From Medicago truncatula (taxonomy: Eukaryota; Streptophyta; Magnoliopsida; Fabales; Fabaceae), in NCBI RefSeq assembly GCF_003473485.1, contig NC_053046.1, forward strand, positions 4,598,001-4,662,000: DNA of 64,000 nucleotides. The letters run 5' to 3'. Within the stretch, counting starts at the first letter, position 1, and each line of letters begins with the position of its first letter. Below, one piece after another: positions 45,218 through 57,956 of this stretch. The position numbers and the translations under genes were made by a program. The notes under the pieces are model-generated. The model saw only the letters and a program-made list of their open reading frames with translations. It searched no databases and had not been told where the DNA came from.

Positions 45218-46862
45218 TTAAAATATATAAATTTTCCCTAAAAAACTTTTTTTTTTTTTTTACATTTGCACAATTTTTTTCCCAATTAATTAAAATACAA
45301 TATTAATTAAATTGAAAAAAAAAAAATTCAATCTTATTCTATCGGGTTTGTATATGTCATACGTGACACATATTTATTTATCCAAACATTGGGTCCATCA
45401 AATTCAGGAGTTAATTGGCATATTATGAAAAATTAATGTGCAGCTTAAGGGTCAATTTATATACGGGTAATTGTCTATATGAGACGTAATTAGTTGTAAT
45501 TTATTAGAGTCGAAGAAAAGTCTGTTGGGTATTTTGTGGAGAAAGGGAAGCTCAGTGTTGAATTTTTCTTACATCACGATCACAAACAATTAGCACATGG
45601 GACGAAATAGGAAAAGTAAAACTCTATTAAGGGAGGAGGGTCAAAAGTCATATCATTTTTTTTTAGTAATTATTGGCATCTTGATTTAGCAAAGTGATTA
45701 TTGTCTTTTGAGTTGTTATGAGCAAGAGGATACTTTGCCCGGGGCCAAAAAATACTTTTGTCTATCTTTTTGGGTGGTGGGGCTAATTTGATTTTGGAGC
45801 TAGTAAATTAATTCACTTAGCATCACATTACATAGGCTAAAACAAGTCATGCTGAGAAAATTAGAATTTTTTTTCACGAGAATAGGCTAATAACATTTCA
45901 CTAATAACAAAGGAATGTCGAAAAGATGTGAAAAATAACCATAGATTAAATGATCCTTGTCAACACATATGAACAATCTTTCTTCCAAAAGAAAGAAAAG
46001 AAACACAAATGAACTTTCTTATTGATTTGTCTTGTAATAACTTTTGTTATTTTTATTTATAATAGCACATGCGTATTTTATGTAAGTTTTCCATATTTGA
46101 ATGAATGTTATTGGTGATCGAAATTGAAATAAGAACTACGTGGGTGGTTTATTTATCATTAGAATTGCAGCGGTGATTGCTTATGGAACTTGTGCGTAGA
46201 TGGAATGGTTAGTTGTTTTTTTTTTTTAACAAGTAAAAATGGATTATATTAACACTGTTATAACAATCTTCTCAACACAAAATATATCAAAAAGACTACT
46301 AAAAACAAGAAGTTTACACAAAATACAAATGGCTAGCCAATGATTAATCGTGAATGATTTTAGTAGACATACATTTTTTTTTCCTTTAATCGTTGAATGA
46401 TTTTTGTAGAAAGCACTAATCATTCTTTTTAAAAGCAAAAAACAAAGCATATTTACTCTTTTTTTTTTTTCATAAAAAAAACATATTTGAAGCTATTCGT
46501 AATAAACCCCCATAATATTAAAATTTAAGAATAATGTTAGCAATTGTCTAATACAGGCATTCCAACACATTTAATTTCTTTTGGTAAACTCATACGAGTC
46601 TTATCAAATTTATTATTAACTTGTATGATTTGTTTGATTCATGGGTTTTAATCAACAAGAGAGAATATGTTGAAAAATCCATGTTGAAGAGTTCAAAAAT
46701 GTTATTTTGATGTAAGAAATTTTGACATTAAGAAAACAGGAGAATTGTTGAGTTCAAATCTACACACTCTTTATGATACACACTTCTGCACTCGGCCTTA
46801 TTAGTTAAGATTTATCTAGGTTTAGTCTAAATTTGCTGACATTTCATATGAAATTTTGAGAA
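45218..46862. other. Intergenic, no gene seen
   Basis: AT-rich DNA with homopolymer runs. Short frames lack domains. No repeat borders could be defined. Confidence 0.4.
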
Positions 46863-47044
46863 TTGTTATTTTGACATCTATAGTTGTTTCTTAGAAACAC
46901 ATGAAAATGATAAAAAAAACTCCGCGGTAGTTAAATACCATCGGTTGTATGCTTTGAAGTCAACGGTAGTTGACTACTGCCACTGGGGTGTTTTTGATCA
47001 TTTTCATGTGTTTCTAAGAAACAATGAAGGTCAAAACAACAACG
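46863..47044. mobile_element. Small MITE with perfect 26-bp inner stem
   Basis: Arms GTTTCTTAGAAACACATGAA and TTCATGTGTTTCTAAGAAAC at 46886-46911 and 46997-47022 pair perfectly over about 26 bp, and outer blocks (GTTATTTTGAC / GTCAAAACAAC) extend this to about 50 bp. The loop is 85 bp. Each arm also contains the smaller palindrome TTTCTTAGAAA. Confidence 0.6.
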
Positions 47045-47399
47045 GTCTGAATTTTAACCAATTAAAAAAAGTAGGATAAGAAGATAAGATTTGAAACTTA
47101 AAATTGTATTCATATAAGTCTCTTATTACTTTAGCGGTGAGAGTCCAGTCAATGCGTTCAACCTGATGTCACAATTGTAACTTCTATATTTTCATAGAAG
47201 AATGACATCAAAATGCGAGAATTCGCACTTTAATATACGACCAAACATACCTTAAGTCTTGAGTTCGAATCCTGAATGTTTCCGATATTATGAAAAATGA
47301 GGGGTAAATTTGGAAAACGAAGGTTGAAAAATGTATGTATTAAGTGTAAGAAAAGTTGATCGACCTCCATAATGAGATGTTACTTTTTTCTGCATATGT

Positions 47400-48205
47400 T
47401 TGTGGTTCTCTCTCTTTCTCAATACGAATGTGACTGTTCAGAAGTCACAGACACTCTTCAACGCGCTGCACTTACCTCTTTCTCTCTCTCTCTCTCTCTC
47501 TCTTCATGCTTTCTCTGTTATCAATCAATGAACTAAATTAACAAAGACCAAAACTTTACCGATACAAATTCGTGGGCCATTTTCTTTTCAGCCAAGGTAT
47601 TATTATTTCAACATACATACATAGATGAAGAAATGCTTCTTACTTTCTCATATGCATGTTCATTCTCTCTTTCTTTTTGGAGAAATCACTTGTTTTTGTT
47701 TCTATGTTTTTTTTTTGTTCTTTGGATTATGATACGTGCATGTCATGATAAGTTTGCAACTTTGTCTTCTTGTGGTGTTATTGGAGTTTTCTCCACAAGA
47801 TCTCTTAACTGGGTTTTTCTTACTTTGTTATTCTGTCTCAAAAAGTTATTTACTTTGCTTCAAATTAGATCTTTAGTTTAGAGTTTACCAATTAAAGGAC
47901 AGTTTTTTTTATTATCTTTTGTTTATGAAATGCATGATCTGAATTCAAAAAACATGTTAGTATTCTACATTATCTATTTTTATTTTACCATGTGAATAAA
48001 GTTAATTTTTTTAATCACTAGAGTTTCTGGTTTTTATTATTTTTTTTAGTTTTTTGTCTTATGTATTATTAGATTAAAGTATAGTTAGTAGCTTCTTTAA
48101 TCAAGTTTGTAATTTGTGATCTCATATAATGGATCTTGCAGAAGAACAGATTGGTATTGATCTGTTACTTGTGTAGAGGACTAGAAAAAGGATGCCAAAC
48201 CAGCT
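47400..48205 (+). promoter_or_regulatory. APRR2 promoter and 5' leader with leader intron
   Basis: A CT run (about 47481-47502) and leader-like sequence end at CAGCCAAG|GTATT near 47596. The acceptor TCTTGCAG near 48141 precedes the coding exon, so a leader intron of about 540 bp is likely. The leader also contains an upstream ATG at 48192. Confidence 0.5.
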
Positions 48206-48305
48206 ATGGTTTGCACTGCCAATGATTTACAAGGATGGAAAGATTTCCCAAAAGGACTTAGGGTTCTTCTCCTTGAAGGAGACAACAATTCTGCTTCTGA
48301 AATAA
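48192..48305 (+). other. Overlapping upstream ORF on APRR2
   Basis: A 37-residue frame (starting [10 protein letters not shown]) begins 14 bases before the main ATG in the +1 frame and ends 97 bases into the main coding exon. Its ATG has A at -3 but C at +4; the main ATG has G at -3 and G at +4. Because it overlaps the main start, ribosomes using it could not reinitiate at the main ATG, so it would lower translation. Effect is inferred. Confidence 0.55.
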
Positions 48306-51300
48306 GAACAAAGCTTGAATCTATGGACTATAATGGTAAAATAAATTGATCCCTTCTATTTCGTTTGGCTTGCCTCACTTTTTTGTTCACTTGAATTTTT
48401 TTGCCACTTTCCTTAACAAAGAGTTGGTAAAGATGGTCCCTTTCTTTTCCACAGAATGGCATCTTGTAAGTGGCACTTCTTTCAATAGGTCCTTATGTTA
48501 TATGGTTCTCTGGAAATTGTGGCCTGTGGTTTTAGTTGCATGTTGTAAAATAGAAAGATTCATACAGCACTTTTTTTTAAAGAAATTAAAAAATTCTTTT
48601 AGCCTTTTTTTTATTTTTATTTTATTTTTATGCTTGATGTTAGCATATGTGTGTGGAATTTGACTCTAGAGGGCTTATAAAGGTGTTAAAATTCTGCTTT
48701 GAGATTAAATTGTATGTTCTGAGTGGTTTAAAAAATGAAAAGTGGTCCAAATTCTAAAGGTATTGTGGATAAAAGAATTGTCATGATTCCGACTTTATCG
48801 TGGAAAACTGAATTTATTCTATTTTTGTGCATTTGGATTTTTGTGACCTTTTAGTTTACATGCGAATATGCATTAGTTGGTTGCAGAAGATGTGTCCCGG
48901 GGCACTCTTTAAGCACCTAAAGCAGTAAGATTATATAAAAGTTTTTTGTGTTTATTGCATTGGAAATCGAAATCTTTGACTTTTTTAAAAATAATTTATT
49001 CATTAGAAATCCTTAAAGAGTGCCTCGAGGGCACCCTTAATTAAATTATATCCTAAGAACCAACGTTAGTTTAATTTGATCTTTACTGTGATATTGAAAT
49101 TCATAGTATTGTTTTGTGTTCCTTGCTTCTTTAAGTTTCTTATACATACATGTTCATTTCTTTAATTTGTTAAGCCTCGGTTTCTACACAGTTTCTACGT
49201 TCTACAATGAAAATGAAGCCTTGTCAGCAATCTCAAGTAGTCCCAAATGCTTCCATGTTGCCATAGTGGAGGTAATGAACTTTCATTTTCCACGAGCAAA
49301 AAATAAACTAAAAAGAATTTTGTCTAGTAGGCTAATTAAAATGATGTGAATATGGAGAACTTGACGGTTCTCTTGATTATATTTGTGTCCTGCAGAAGTT
49401 TAGACTCTAAAAGATGCTTTCTGCAAAGGATTCATTTGTCTTTCAATTTGTGAAAATCTAGTACTAAGCGAAGTCAATCTCATCATATGTGTTACTCGTA
49501 TTTATCATGGTTCTGCCTTGATCATATGATTTATATGCTGTAATTGATCTTTTTAAATAGTTAAAATGGTTCTGCCTTGATCATATGATTTATAACCTCG
49601 TGCGTCCATCTGAATTGCAGGTGAGTATAAGCTGCCCTGATGGAGGTTTCAAATTTCTCGAGAATGCAAAAGACTTGCCAACCATTAGTAAGTACACAAC
49701 CGAGCCTAAGTTGTCTGCTCTCATAAGAAGATCCATCCATGTTGAGGGTGTTTACTAGTAACCAAAATGTACTTCCTAGAAGTTGAAGGAAAGCCAATAT
49801 TCCTTCAAATCCAATTTTAACTGTCACTTATATATTCAGTATTAGAATTAGTGATACTTGTAAATTCCTCTTTCTTTTAATTTATATGCTGTTAACTTTC
49901 TAACCATGATACTTGCAATTTTTCTTGTAGTGACGTCGAATAGTCAGTGCATAAACACAATGATGAAGTGCATCGCGGTAAGATTTTGGTTATGACATCC
50001 TAGTAATGTATTGGTGAATCTCCTTAAAATTAGTAATATAATGAAACTAGATTTTGCATTGTTTTTTAGTTCAATATTTTATGGATATGTTATCTTTAAC
50101 TCATTTTAGTTAGACATAAATTACATTTTCATACCGTCCTCCTGATTTTTGATGCATACACGCTGACTCTTCAATGTTTCTGTTTATAGCTTGGTGCAGT
50201 TGAGTTCCTCACTAAACCACTTTCTGAGGACAAGCTGAAAAATATTTGGCAGCATGTGGTTCACAAGGTCCGCTGATATTCATGCTTTCATTTACTATGA
50301 ACATTATATAGGCCAAATAGTTTCTAAAGTTTTTGAATTCAATCAATCAGGCATTCAATGCCGAGGCAAGCGCTCTGTCTGAATCACTTAAACCGGTCAA
50401 AGAATCTGTAGAGTCCATGTTGCATCTCCAAACAGACAACACACTACATGAAAGTACAATATCAATAGATTTAGATAAGGTGTCCAAGTTTAGTGATAAT
50501 GAACATGAGCATTCTGCGGCAAGCGATAAATATCCGGCTCCTTCCACCCCGCAATTAAAACAAGGGGCAAGGTTAGTGGATGATGGTGATTGCCACGAGC
50601 AGACTAATTGCTTAATAGAAAAAGAAAGTGGGGAACATGACAGTGGTGAATGTAAATTTGTCGACACTTCATGTGAGAATTTGAATGCTGAAAGTTCTCC
50701 TCAACCTACAAAACATCTGATTAAGGAGGAAGAAGATTTTGCCAAGGGTTCCAAGGGTGAGGGTGGTGCTTCATTGAATCCACTTAATAAAAATTTTCTC
50801 GGCGACGCTGGTGGCAATACATCTCTGAATAAAACAAGGGTTTTTAACGATCCGTGTGAGAATAAAGCTAATCGGAAGAAGATGAAAGTAAGATGCATAC
50901 TATTGGTTCTTATCATATACTACAAATTTATGAATGTAAACTTGTCTCTTAGTTGCTAAATGCTGACATGAATACCTATGCTGCCCTTCCTCTTTCTCTG
51001 TACCATTTGCATACACATGCTCATGAAGTTGTTATCTATGGCACTAGCATGGTACATAAATACAAATTACTTCCCAAGTTTTGTATAACTGGTCAATATT
51101 CCCAACATGATGTATCTGCATGCTTTGTGTTCTTAAACAATGCGTATGTAGTAAACGTTTCTTGAACATAATATATTATCTGTGTAGTTTGTGGCATATC
51201 CTTAATTTTTCCAATTTGAACATAATATATTTTCTTGGCTGTATAGTTGATCAACCAGTATGATTATCTGATTACACTTATGGTTCTTGGTTTTGGTTCA

Positions 51301-53012
51301 GGTAGACTGGACAGCTGAGCTGCACAAAAAATTTGTGAAGGCAGTGGAACAACTAGGTATTGATCAAGCCATTCCTTCTCGTATATTGGAGTTAATGAAA
51401 GTCGACGGTTTGACAAGGCATAATGTGGCAAGCCATCTTCAGGTAATATATATATATATTTTTTTTGTAGTTATATGTATGTCACTATTCTGGTAATGAT
51501 AAATAAAAATGACATATATATGGTCTCGCGTAAAGATTTCGTAATAGATTTTTGTTGAACAGAAATATAGAATGCACAAGAGACAGATCATCCACACGGA
51601 CGAAGATCGAAAATGGCCAAATCGAAGAGATCCTATGCAAAGGAACTATTGTATGCAAAGACCGATTATGGCTTATCCACCATATCATTCTAATCACACC
51701 TTTCCTCCAGCTCCTGCATATCCCATGTGGGGCCAACATGGAAGTCAAACAGCTGGTGTACCGATTTGGAGTCCTCCGGGTTATCCTCTATGGCAGCCTA
51801 CAGAAAGTTGGCATTGGAAGCCATATCCGCCAGGGGTAATCTTTTTATCCGAAACCAAAGCAGGATATACATTTTTTCCGTTCATATGTTTGGCTTGTTT
51901 GCGCCTTTGTGACATGCGATGTAGAAATCATAGATGCAGTTTGATACGAAATAACTGATTTTTCAGGTGCATGTGGATGCATGGGGTAACCCAATGTTGC
52001 GCCCACCTCAAACTCACTGTATTCCATACACTCAAGTAAGTATCAGCAAATTGAATACTTGGTTTTGTGAGTGTCACTATAATATTTTTATATGTCAATA
52101 GTTAATTCAAGCATGTGTATATAATTTATCTTTGCTAGTTATTTAAGATAGGATTAAAATATGTTTTGATGTTATCTTTGAACATACAGTGCTTCTATTG
52201 TTTTAATATCTATTTAAATTCTATCCATTTTTAATGTCCGTGTTTGACAAAACACATTTTTATTTTTAGTCTTCTCAAAGAACTAAAATGACTTGAATTT
52301 AAATAGGGACTAATTTCCAAAAAACATCATATGTAAGACTTCAAATTATTTCCAAAGTAATTTTGATTAGATATTTTCATCAAACTGCAGAATATGGCTG
52401 GGATGCACAATGCTAAAGCAGTGGATTATAGTTATCCGGTAATGCAGTTCTTCCCTTTTATGTTTCCTTCAACTTGATTTATAGTTATAGCTCAATGGAC
52501 AAGTCAATAGCTGTTCCTACAATGTGGTCGACCTTTAATTGGTGTGTAATACTGTCTCTCTGGTTGAGTAACAATTGTAACATTAACGGTTTAGGTGTAA
52601 TATTGTAAAATTGATACTATTGGTTGAACTCTGCGGTCAAATCTTGCGTTCTAACGAATCTCTAAAATCATAAGTTTGAATAATAGAAAGGTTCTACAGT
52701 CGCACTATAGTTGGAGACATAACAACAATTGGTTGAACTCCGCAATCAAACCTCGGTCACATTCTTTGTTTGCGTTTTTCGTTACTGTTATCTTATGAAC
52801 CGGATTTTTGTTCTAACAATATTTGGAATGTGTTATATTCATTGATGCAGGCAGAGGAAGTGGTGGACAAGGCTGTGAAGGAGGCAATAAACAAGCCATG
52901 GCTACCTTTACCTATAGGCCTCAAACCTCCTTCAATGGATAGTGTGTTGGATGAACTTTCCAAACAAGGCATTCCTTTTAGCAAGAAGAGCAAGGGCTCT
53001 AGACCATGCTGA
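48206..53012 (+). CDS. APRR2: Pseudo-response regulator APRR2-like GARP transcription factor (11 coding exons)
   Basis: Nuclear regulator related to GLK proteins; family members in tomato, cucumber and pepper control chloroplast development and fruit pigment. Exons: 48206-48335, 49192-49271, 49621-49687, 49931-49977, 50190-50267, 50351-50887, 51302-51442, 51563-51835, 51967-52035, 52391-52438, 52851-53012, giving 543 aa with frame kept. Residues about 17-134 are a receiver-like domain. The phospho-acceptor Asp is Glu70 (HVAIVEV), so it cannot take phosphate normally; the Lys of FLTKPL (117) remains. Residues 135-313 are an acidic linker with the family motif [10 protein letters not shown]. 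The GARP/Myb-like DNA-binding domain is at about 314-365 ([19 protein letters not shown] ... [13 protein letters not shown]). A Pro/Trp-rich region and the conserved C-terminus [14 protein letters not shown] follow. Confidence 0.95.
48889..49040. mobile_element. Small MITE in APRR2 intron 1 of the coding region
   Basis: GGGGCACTCTTTAAGCACC at about 48899-48917 and CTTAAAGAGTGCCTCGAGGGC at about 49012-49032 are inverted copies with an AT-rich loop. A related GGGCAC palindrome occurs at 20.43 kb. Confidence 0.5.
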
Positions 53013-54170
53013 CTTGTCCATGACTCAAATGGGTCCCACCAAACAGTGCTAGTTACTGTTGATGGTGGTGGACAGACAAACTTGCTGGCAGACATGCATG
53101 GGCCAATGCCATATGGACTGTTGTAATAATCTTGTATCTCTCAATTTTACCCTCTTAGGCTCCAACCAACCAGAATGGTAGATTAGATTAAGTTGGGACC
53201 AGTTATTTTTCCCCTGTGGTCCCTACCATAACACAGACACCTTATGTAGCTTCTGGGAAATGACATACAATGATGCATGCAACAAATGGACATGACATAC
53301 ATGGATGATGATGGATGATATCTATTGCAACTTGCTAAAACCAAAAAAATAAATAAATAATTGGTAGCTGAAAAATGGCCACACATTTGTTGAATTGAAT
53401 GAAGCTATTGTGCAAAAATGTTGCATGTGGTTGAAAATAAGTTCAGATACAAAATATTGATGGAGATTGTGACCATCAATTGAAGTTTGTACCTATCTTT
53501 TTTGTGTTAGTGTTGTTGGATCCGGGCCTAGTAGAGTTATCTAATAATGGAAAGGTTAGGTAGGAAGTAGGATAATGTTTTGATTGTGAATAAATTAATG
53601 ATGACTGATTGATGAGTCCTCCAGCCTTTGGCGGATACTAACTTGTCCCTCATTACCAATTTCATTATTTTAGCTCTTAGCTAAAATCAGAATTGAAGAT
53701 AGCATGTAGCAATTATTATGAGGTTTCCCATTTCAAGTTCTTTACACAAAACTGATTATTATCCCTTTCTTGCTTATATAAAGATTCTGATCATATTAGA
53801 GAACAAATAACAAACACAAATCAAATAAGATTGCATCCTATGTTATAAGTCAATATATGCTTCTTCATGTGTTACGATTACAAGGCTAAAGTTAGGGATA
53901 TTCATATCCAAATTAAACAACAAATCAATAATTTTCTTTAAGATCTTGGTGGGTGGCAAGAGTAAGAAGAGCTGAACATCATCACCATCCTACTTAATTA
54001 GCCTAAAAAAGCTTAAAATAAAAAGAGAAGAAAAAGTTTAATTTCGATTTGTGTATCCTTCAGAAATATAGTTTTTTTAGAGCTTATTTATTTTTTTGTA
54101 GAAAACTATGAAGCTAATTTATAATCGTGCATGACACGGTCACACACTAATAGTATTATAATATATCATT
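53013..54170. other. APRR2 3' region and intergenic DNA
   Basis: The first roughly 500 bases are GC-richer and likely the APRR2 3' untranslated region. The remainder is AT-rich without a supported gene or repeat. Confidence 0.4.
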
Positions 54171-54177
54171 CATTCTT

Positions 54178-55445
54178 TTATTTTTTTTAATAAGCATTCT
54201 TTCGATTCTATATAATATATATAAGGGGATGCATTTTTACTTTAAAATTGAGACACTTTTCTCCAACTCCAAGTAATCCCAAAATCTCCAAAATATTCTT
54301 ATGTATTTTGTTGCTCTTTCTATTTCTCTTTCCCATGCAAGGCTTCTTCCTCCAATTTAATCCTTTCTCATCTACTATATTAATATATGATTTCCTTATT
54401 TTTCTCATGATTGGTCGATCACTCATTTAAATTTGAATTCATGGCACATATCCTTTTTTCTATCTCAAACAAGACCAACCATGTTTCTGTTCATATGATT
54501 TGGTCATCCTTATCTTACATAGTAAAGAATATATATTACTTATTATTTTGATTTGTATGTGATCCACAAATTGAACTTATAATCTTTTTATCTTTCTGCA
54601 TAATATAGGGCTAATCAATTCAATAATTTAAATAGTAGCATGTAATTGCACTACAAATGAGTTAACGTGAATCCTTAAAAATATACTTTGGAGCTTATAA
54701 ATCATGAAAGGATAAATAGAAATAGAAATAATAATAAAATGTCGTTAAAAAAAGATAATGAACTCAAATAACTAACAATATTTTTACGTGAGATTGTCAC
54801 ACATATCAAGTAATTTATTGTGTGAGCTAAAGGGGTAAACACAACATATCAATATACCTAAGAGGCATTTGATATACAAAATAACTTAAGAGACATTTAT
54901 GTTGCACAAAGTGAATAGAGCGTGAGTTTTTGTTTATAATGTACAAAGTGGTTGAATCAATATTTATTCGTTACATGCATAGGAAACCAAATATGACCAA
55001 GTTTTTTAAGTTTGTTTATACTATGTTCATTTTAATTTCTCTATTTCTTGTTGTTACCAATGCCAATGGTAAGACTTTTTTCTCACCGTATTCAAGTTTT
55101 CAAATTGACCTCATACATAATCTTCTGACCATTTTCAATAACATTCTTTTATTCTTATTTTTACATTTCAGCTAATAATTGTACCGATACCTCCGATTGC
55201 TCAAGTAATCATTGTTCCTATGAGGGGGTGTCATTATGCATGAATGGTCAATGTATATGCATTTACGAGTAAAGTCGGAAACTAATTCTATTACATATAA
55301 GCTTACAATTTTACTTATATGTCAAAGTGAATGTTGTTACTCTTATGGTTTCTCTCACACTTTGAGTTATATTTTTGACCTTTCAATTTCTTTTCCAGAA
55401 CAAGCAGAAGAAGACAATAAAAATGTTTTAGTCACAAATATGTAA
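54178..55445. repeat. Segmental duplication copy A (partner at 62.63-63.87 kb)
   Basis: A block of about 1.27 kb that aligns base by base with about 62630-63870: shared AGACACTTTTCTCCAACTCC near the left end, AAGACCAACCATGTTTCTG in the middle, and the whole NCR gene with its intron and the TTTGAGTTAT downstream stretch. Differences are single substitutions and small gaps. The orientation is direct. Confidence 0.9.
54993..55272 (+). CDS. Nodule-specific cysteine-rich (NCR) peptide, copy A
   Basis: NCR peptides are secreted into symbiosomes of nodule cells in inverted-repeat-lacking legumes, where they act on the bacterial partner. Two exons, 54993-55068 and 55172-55272, give 58 aa; one phase-1 intron after the signal sequence is the family rule. 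Residues 1-25 are a signal peptide (MTKFFKFVYTMFILISLFLV...). The mature part has six cysteines at 29, 35, 40, 48, 53 and 55, spaced C-x5-C-x4-C-x7-C-x4-C-x1-C, and ends CIYE. It has no Lys or Arg, so it is anionic. In-frame ATGs upstream (from 54930) exist, but MTKFFKFVY is the family-typical start. The upstream 800 bp is shared with copy B. The plus strand is A/T-rich, as for other NCR genes. Confidence 0.9.
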
Positions 55446-55483
55446 TAAATATATGCATTGTAAATTCTATTACGTACTTATTA

Positions 55484-55601
55484 CAATACTTTATTACTAA
55501 CGGAAAGACCAACAATAATGTGTTGTTCTATCCACTTTTTCTATTGTGCTTAAAGACCAACAATACTTTATTACTAACGGAAAGACCAACAATAATGTGT
55601 T
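55484..55601. repeat. Direct repeat of 41 bp, 77-bp period
   Basis: Identical copies at 55484-55524 and 55561-55601 (CAATACTTTATTACTAACGG, then AAAGACCAACAATAATGTGTT), with AAAGACCAACAAT also repeated in the spacer. It lies just after NCR copy A and is not seen after copy B. Confidence 0.7.
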
Positions 55602-55604
55602 CTA

Positions 55605-56270
55605 TTATATATTAGCTTCATAAATGTCTCCTTATTATTTATGTTTAATATTAGTCTTGCACTTTTATTTTTACGTATGTATGAAACATTTTATTTGTAG
55701 ATTATGCAATATATATTAGTATATACAAAAAGTTTCTTGCATGGATCAAACATCACATACAATATAATCATAGACATTATTATTGAACAAGACATCAATG
55801 GGTTGTATCGAACATCGATGTTTTTGTCCTCTCATTTAACAACACTTAGAATGTACATCGTAATGTAAACATACTTTTATGTTCTTTTTCCTTCCTTTTG
55901 TCCAATATACATCCATCACAATTCTTCGTCCTCAACATAGTCTTCCTACAAGGTGCATCTATGTCTGACGCAAAAATTGTTACTTCAACAAATCCTAATC
56001 GTTTCTCAAGGTCTAGAACCCATTTCAAGAGATTATATTGAGTAGGAAATACTTGAACTAGATATTCACCATATATCATGACAATTTTCACATATAGATA
56101 ACTAAAAACTATAAATTTATAATTTAGATACCAACTTGATAAGTGGGGAAGTATTAAGTGAAATCTAGATATTGTCTTTTAGGTTTAAAATTTAATGTGT
56201 GTCTCTCATATGTAGTCCATTTAGTGATAAAACTTAAATTTATAAAATAATATCTTATTCTTAGGCTTTG
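55605..56270. other. Intergenic, no recognised gene
   Basis: AT-rich. An 81-codon minus-strand frame at 55846-56091 (containing LLKWVLDLEKRLGFVEVTIF and CDGCILDKRKE) has an ordinary-looking composition but no family that I recognise; it may be a gene fragment. Confidence 0.3.
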
Positions 56271-56273
56271 TTT

Positions 56274-56646
56274 GGGAGTTTGGAGGGGAAGGAAGGGAGG
56301 GGAGGGCTTTGAGGGGTTGGAAATATATAGAAAAATGGACAAAAAATTCACATTTTTTGAAAGAACAATTTTTTAGAGAATGATAAACTAATACTTATGA
56401 TTAATATACTTTTAATTTTAAGAATACTATAACAACATAGATTGAATTTGAAAAATTTATATAAACTCTCCATAACCCCCTAAAGCCCTCCCCCAATACA
56501 GTTTTTGAGTTCCCTCAAATGAGGGGGATTTTTTATTATGAGTAAAAAATTAACCTTCAAAGCCCTCTCCTCTCAATGTCTTCTATTTCTTCCACTTGCT
56601 CATTCTTTTTTTCCAAAACCCTCCCCTCCAAACTCCCAAACAAAGC
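56274..56646. mobile_element. Tourist-like (PIF/Harbinger) MITE with TTA duplication
   Basis: Ends GGCTTTGTTTGGGAGTTTGG and CCAAACTCCCAAACAAAGCC are perfect inverted copies, continuing into GGGGAGG / CCTCCCC blocks. TTA lies on both sides (TTCTTA|GGC and GCC|TTAGGG). A 3-bp TWA duplication and a GG(N)xTTTGTTTGG end define Tourist-like MITEs. Confidence 0.85.
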
Positions 56647-56649
56647 CTT

Positions 56650-57940
56650 AGGGTCGTTCCTACTCCCTATGTAATTGGAGGTCTGACTCTCATAGGGTTG
56701 TCAGAGAAGATGAAGGTTGAGACTAAAGATAAGTCCCTAATAAAAAAATGCAAATTTTTTTTTATAAAAGAGAAAATTAGAGTTTATAATGTATCTTCTT
56801 AAAGCTTTGCTATTTAATATGACTTATGAACAAAAAATGTTCTAAAAAAATATGAAAAAAAGAGTTAAATTGTGTTTTATTTAAAAAATATATAGTTCAA
56901 TAGGCCTAATTTATCATGGATTTAAAGTTTATATGTCCTCAATACTCTATTCTTCCTTAAATTCGGCTCAAATTGGAATCTTATCATGCTAAAAAAATTA
57001 ATTAAAAAAGTGGAAGTTGCACCCAAGATGAAAGCATTTGGTCTTGGTTGTTTTACACATGTCACGGTTGTATTTTAAACAATTCTTTGTAAGTTCAACT
57101 TAATTTCTCAACCCATAACTTGCATACACATGTGTTTCGAGTGTTTTTTAAGAAATAAAACTTAATTGTTCTTCTGATTTGAAATATGATTTTAGCCTCT
57201 ATATTTTTGGTTTTTGGAGGGCGCGCAAGAATGAGTAGATGGTGGGAAAAGAAATTATCTAAAAATAAATAGACGAGAAGTCCAATCTACATTGTTTTGA
57301 AGAGGTCCATTTTCATCATCATCATGAGAAACTCTACCATAGACACAACCCAAAAATTACAAAGACTATTACTTTTCCCACTTTATCAATTTCTCGCGCG
57401 TCCTATTTTTTCACAAAAATGTTCTTGAGATTTTCAGATTTTAAAATTCGAATTGGTGTTTTCCTTTGTTATAGGGTGAAAAAAAAAAAGAGTTTTTCAC
57501 CAATTCGGATTTTGTAATCCAAAAAAATCCAAAAATAGGATGTGCTATTTGATTTTTTCGAATTATAAAATATGAACACCCCCCTAAACACCATTTTTTC
57601 ATGGTGCTGATGCAGTTTGGATTAAGTAATCCGGATAACATCAACACCAATTTTGAACATGTTTGTCACATGGATAGTCATTGTAAGAACAATATTAATC
57701 TTCCTATCTTTCATCATTTTAAAGGAATCAATTCTGCAAAATGGTGAAAATAGAGGATTCAAAACTGCAATTAAGCTAAAATTAAAAGAGAATAAAACTA
57801 TCTAAATGATGTTGATTGATGTGATCTAATTATTTTTGTTTTAAATTTTTTCATTTGATACCAATGTGCCTAAATATTTACCATAGTGTTCATAGAAGAG
57901 TTTAGCCATCATCATTCACCAAGTTGAATTCGCTCAGCTC
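56650..57940. other. Intergenic, no gene seen
   Basis: AT-rich DNA. Around 57480-57650 there are paired motifs (CCAATTCGGATTTTGTAATCC and TTTGGATTAAGTAATCCGG) hinting at another inverted-repeat fragment, but ends are not clear. Confidence 0.35.
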
Positions 57941-57956
57941 TTTTTCCATCAGAAAC

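Noticed and set aside
46886-47022. Hairpin as a microRNA precursor
   Set aside because: The stem is a perfect inverted repeat extended by further matching flanks, as in a MITE, with an 85-bp loop; no known miRNA sequence was recognised. Small-RNA data could reopen this.
50347-50667. 106-codon minus-strand frame
   Set aside because: It is the antisense shadow of APRR2 exon 7, whose plus-strand frame continues the protein.
55846-56091. 81-codon minus-strand frame
   Set aside because: Composition is protein-like, but no family was recognised and no neighbouring exon was found; kept only as a note in the intergenic entry.
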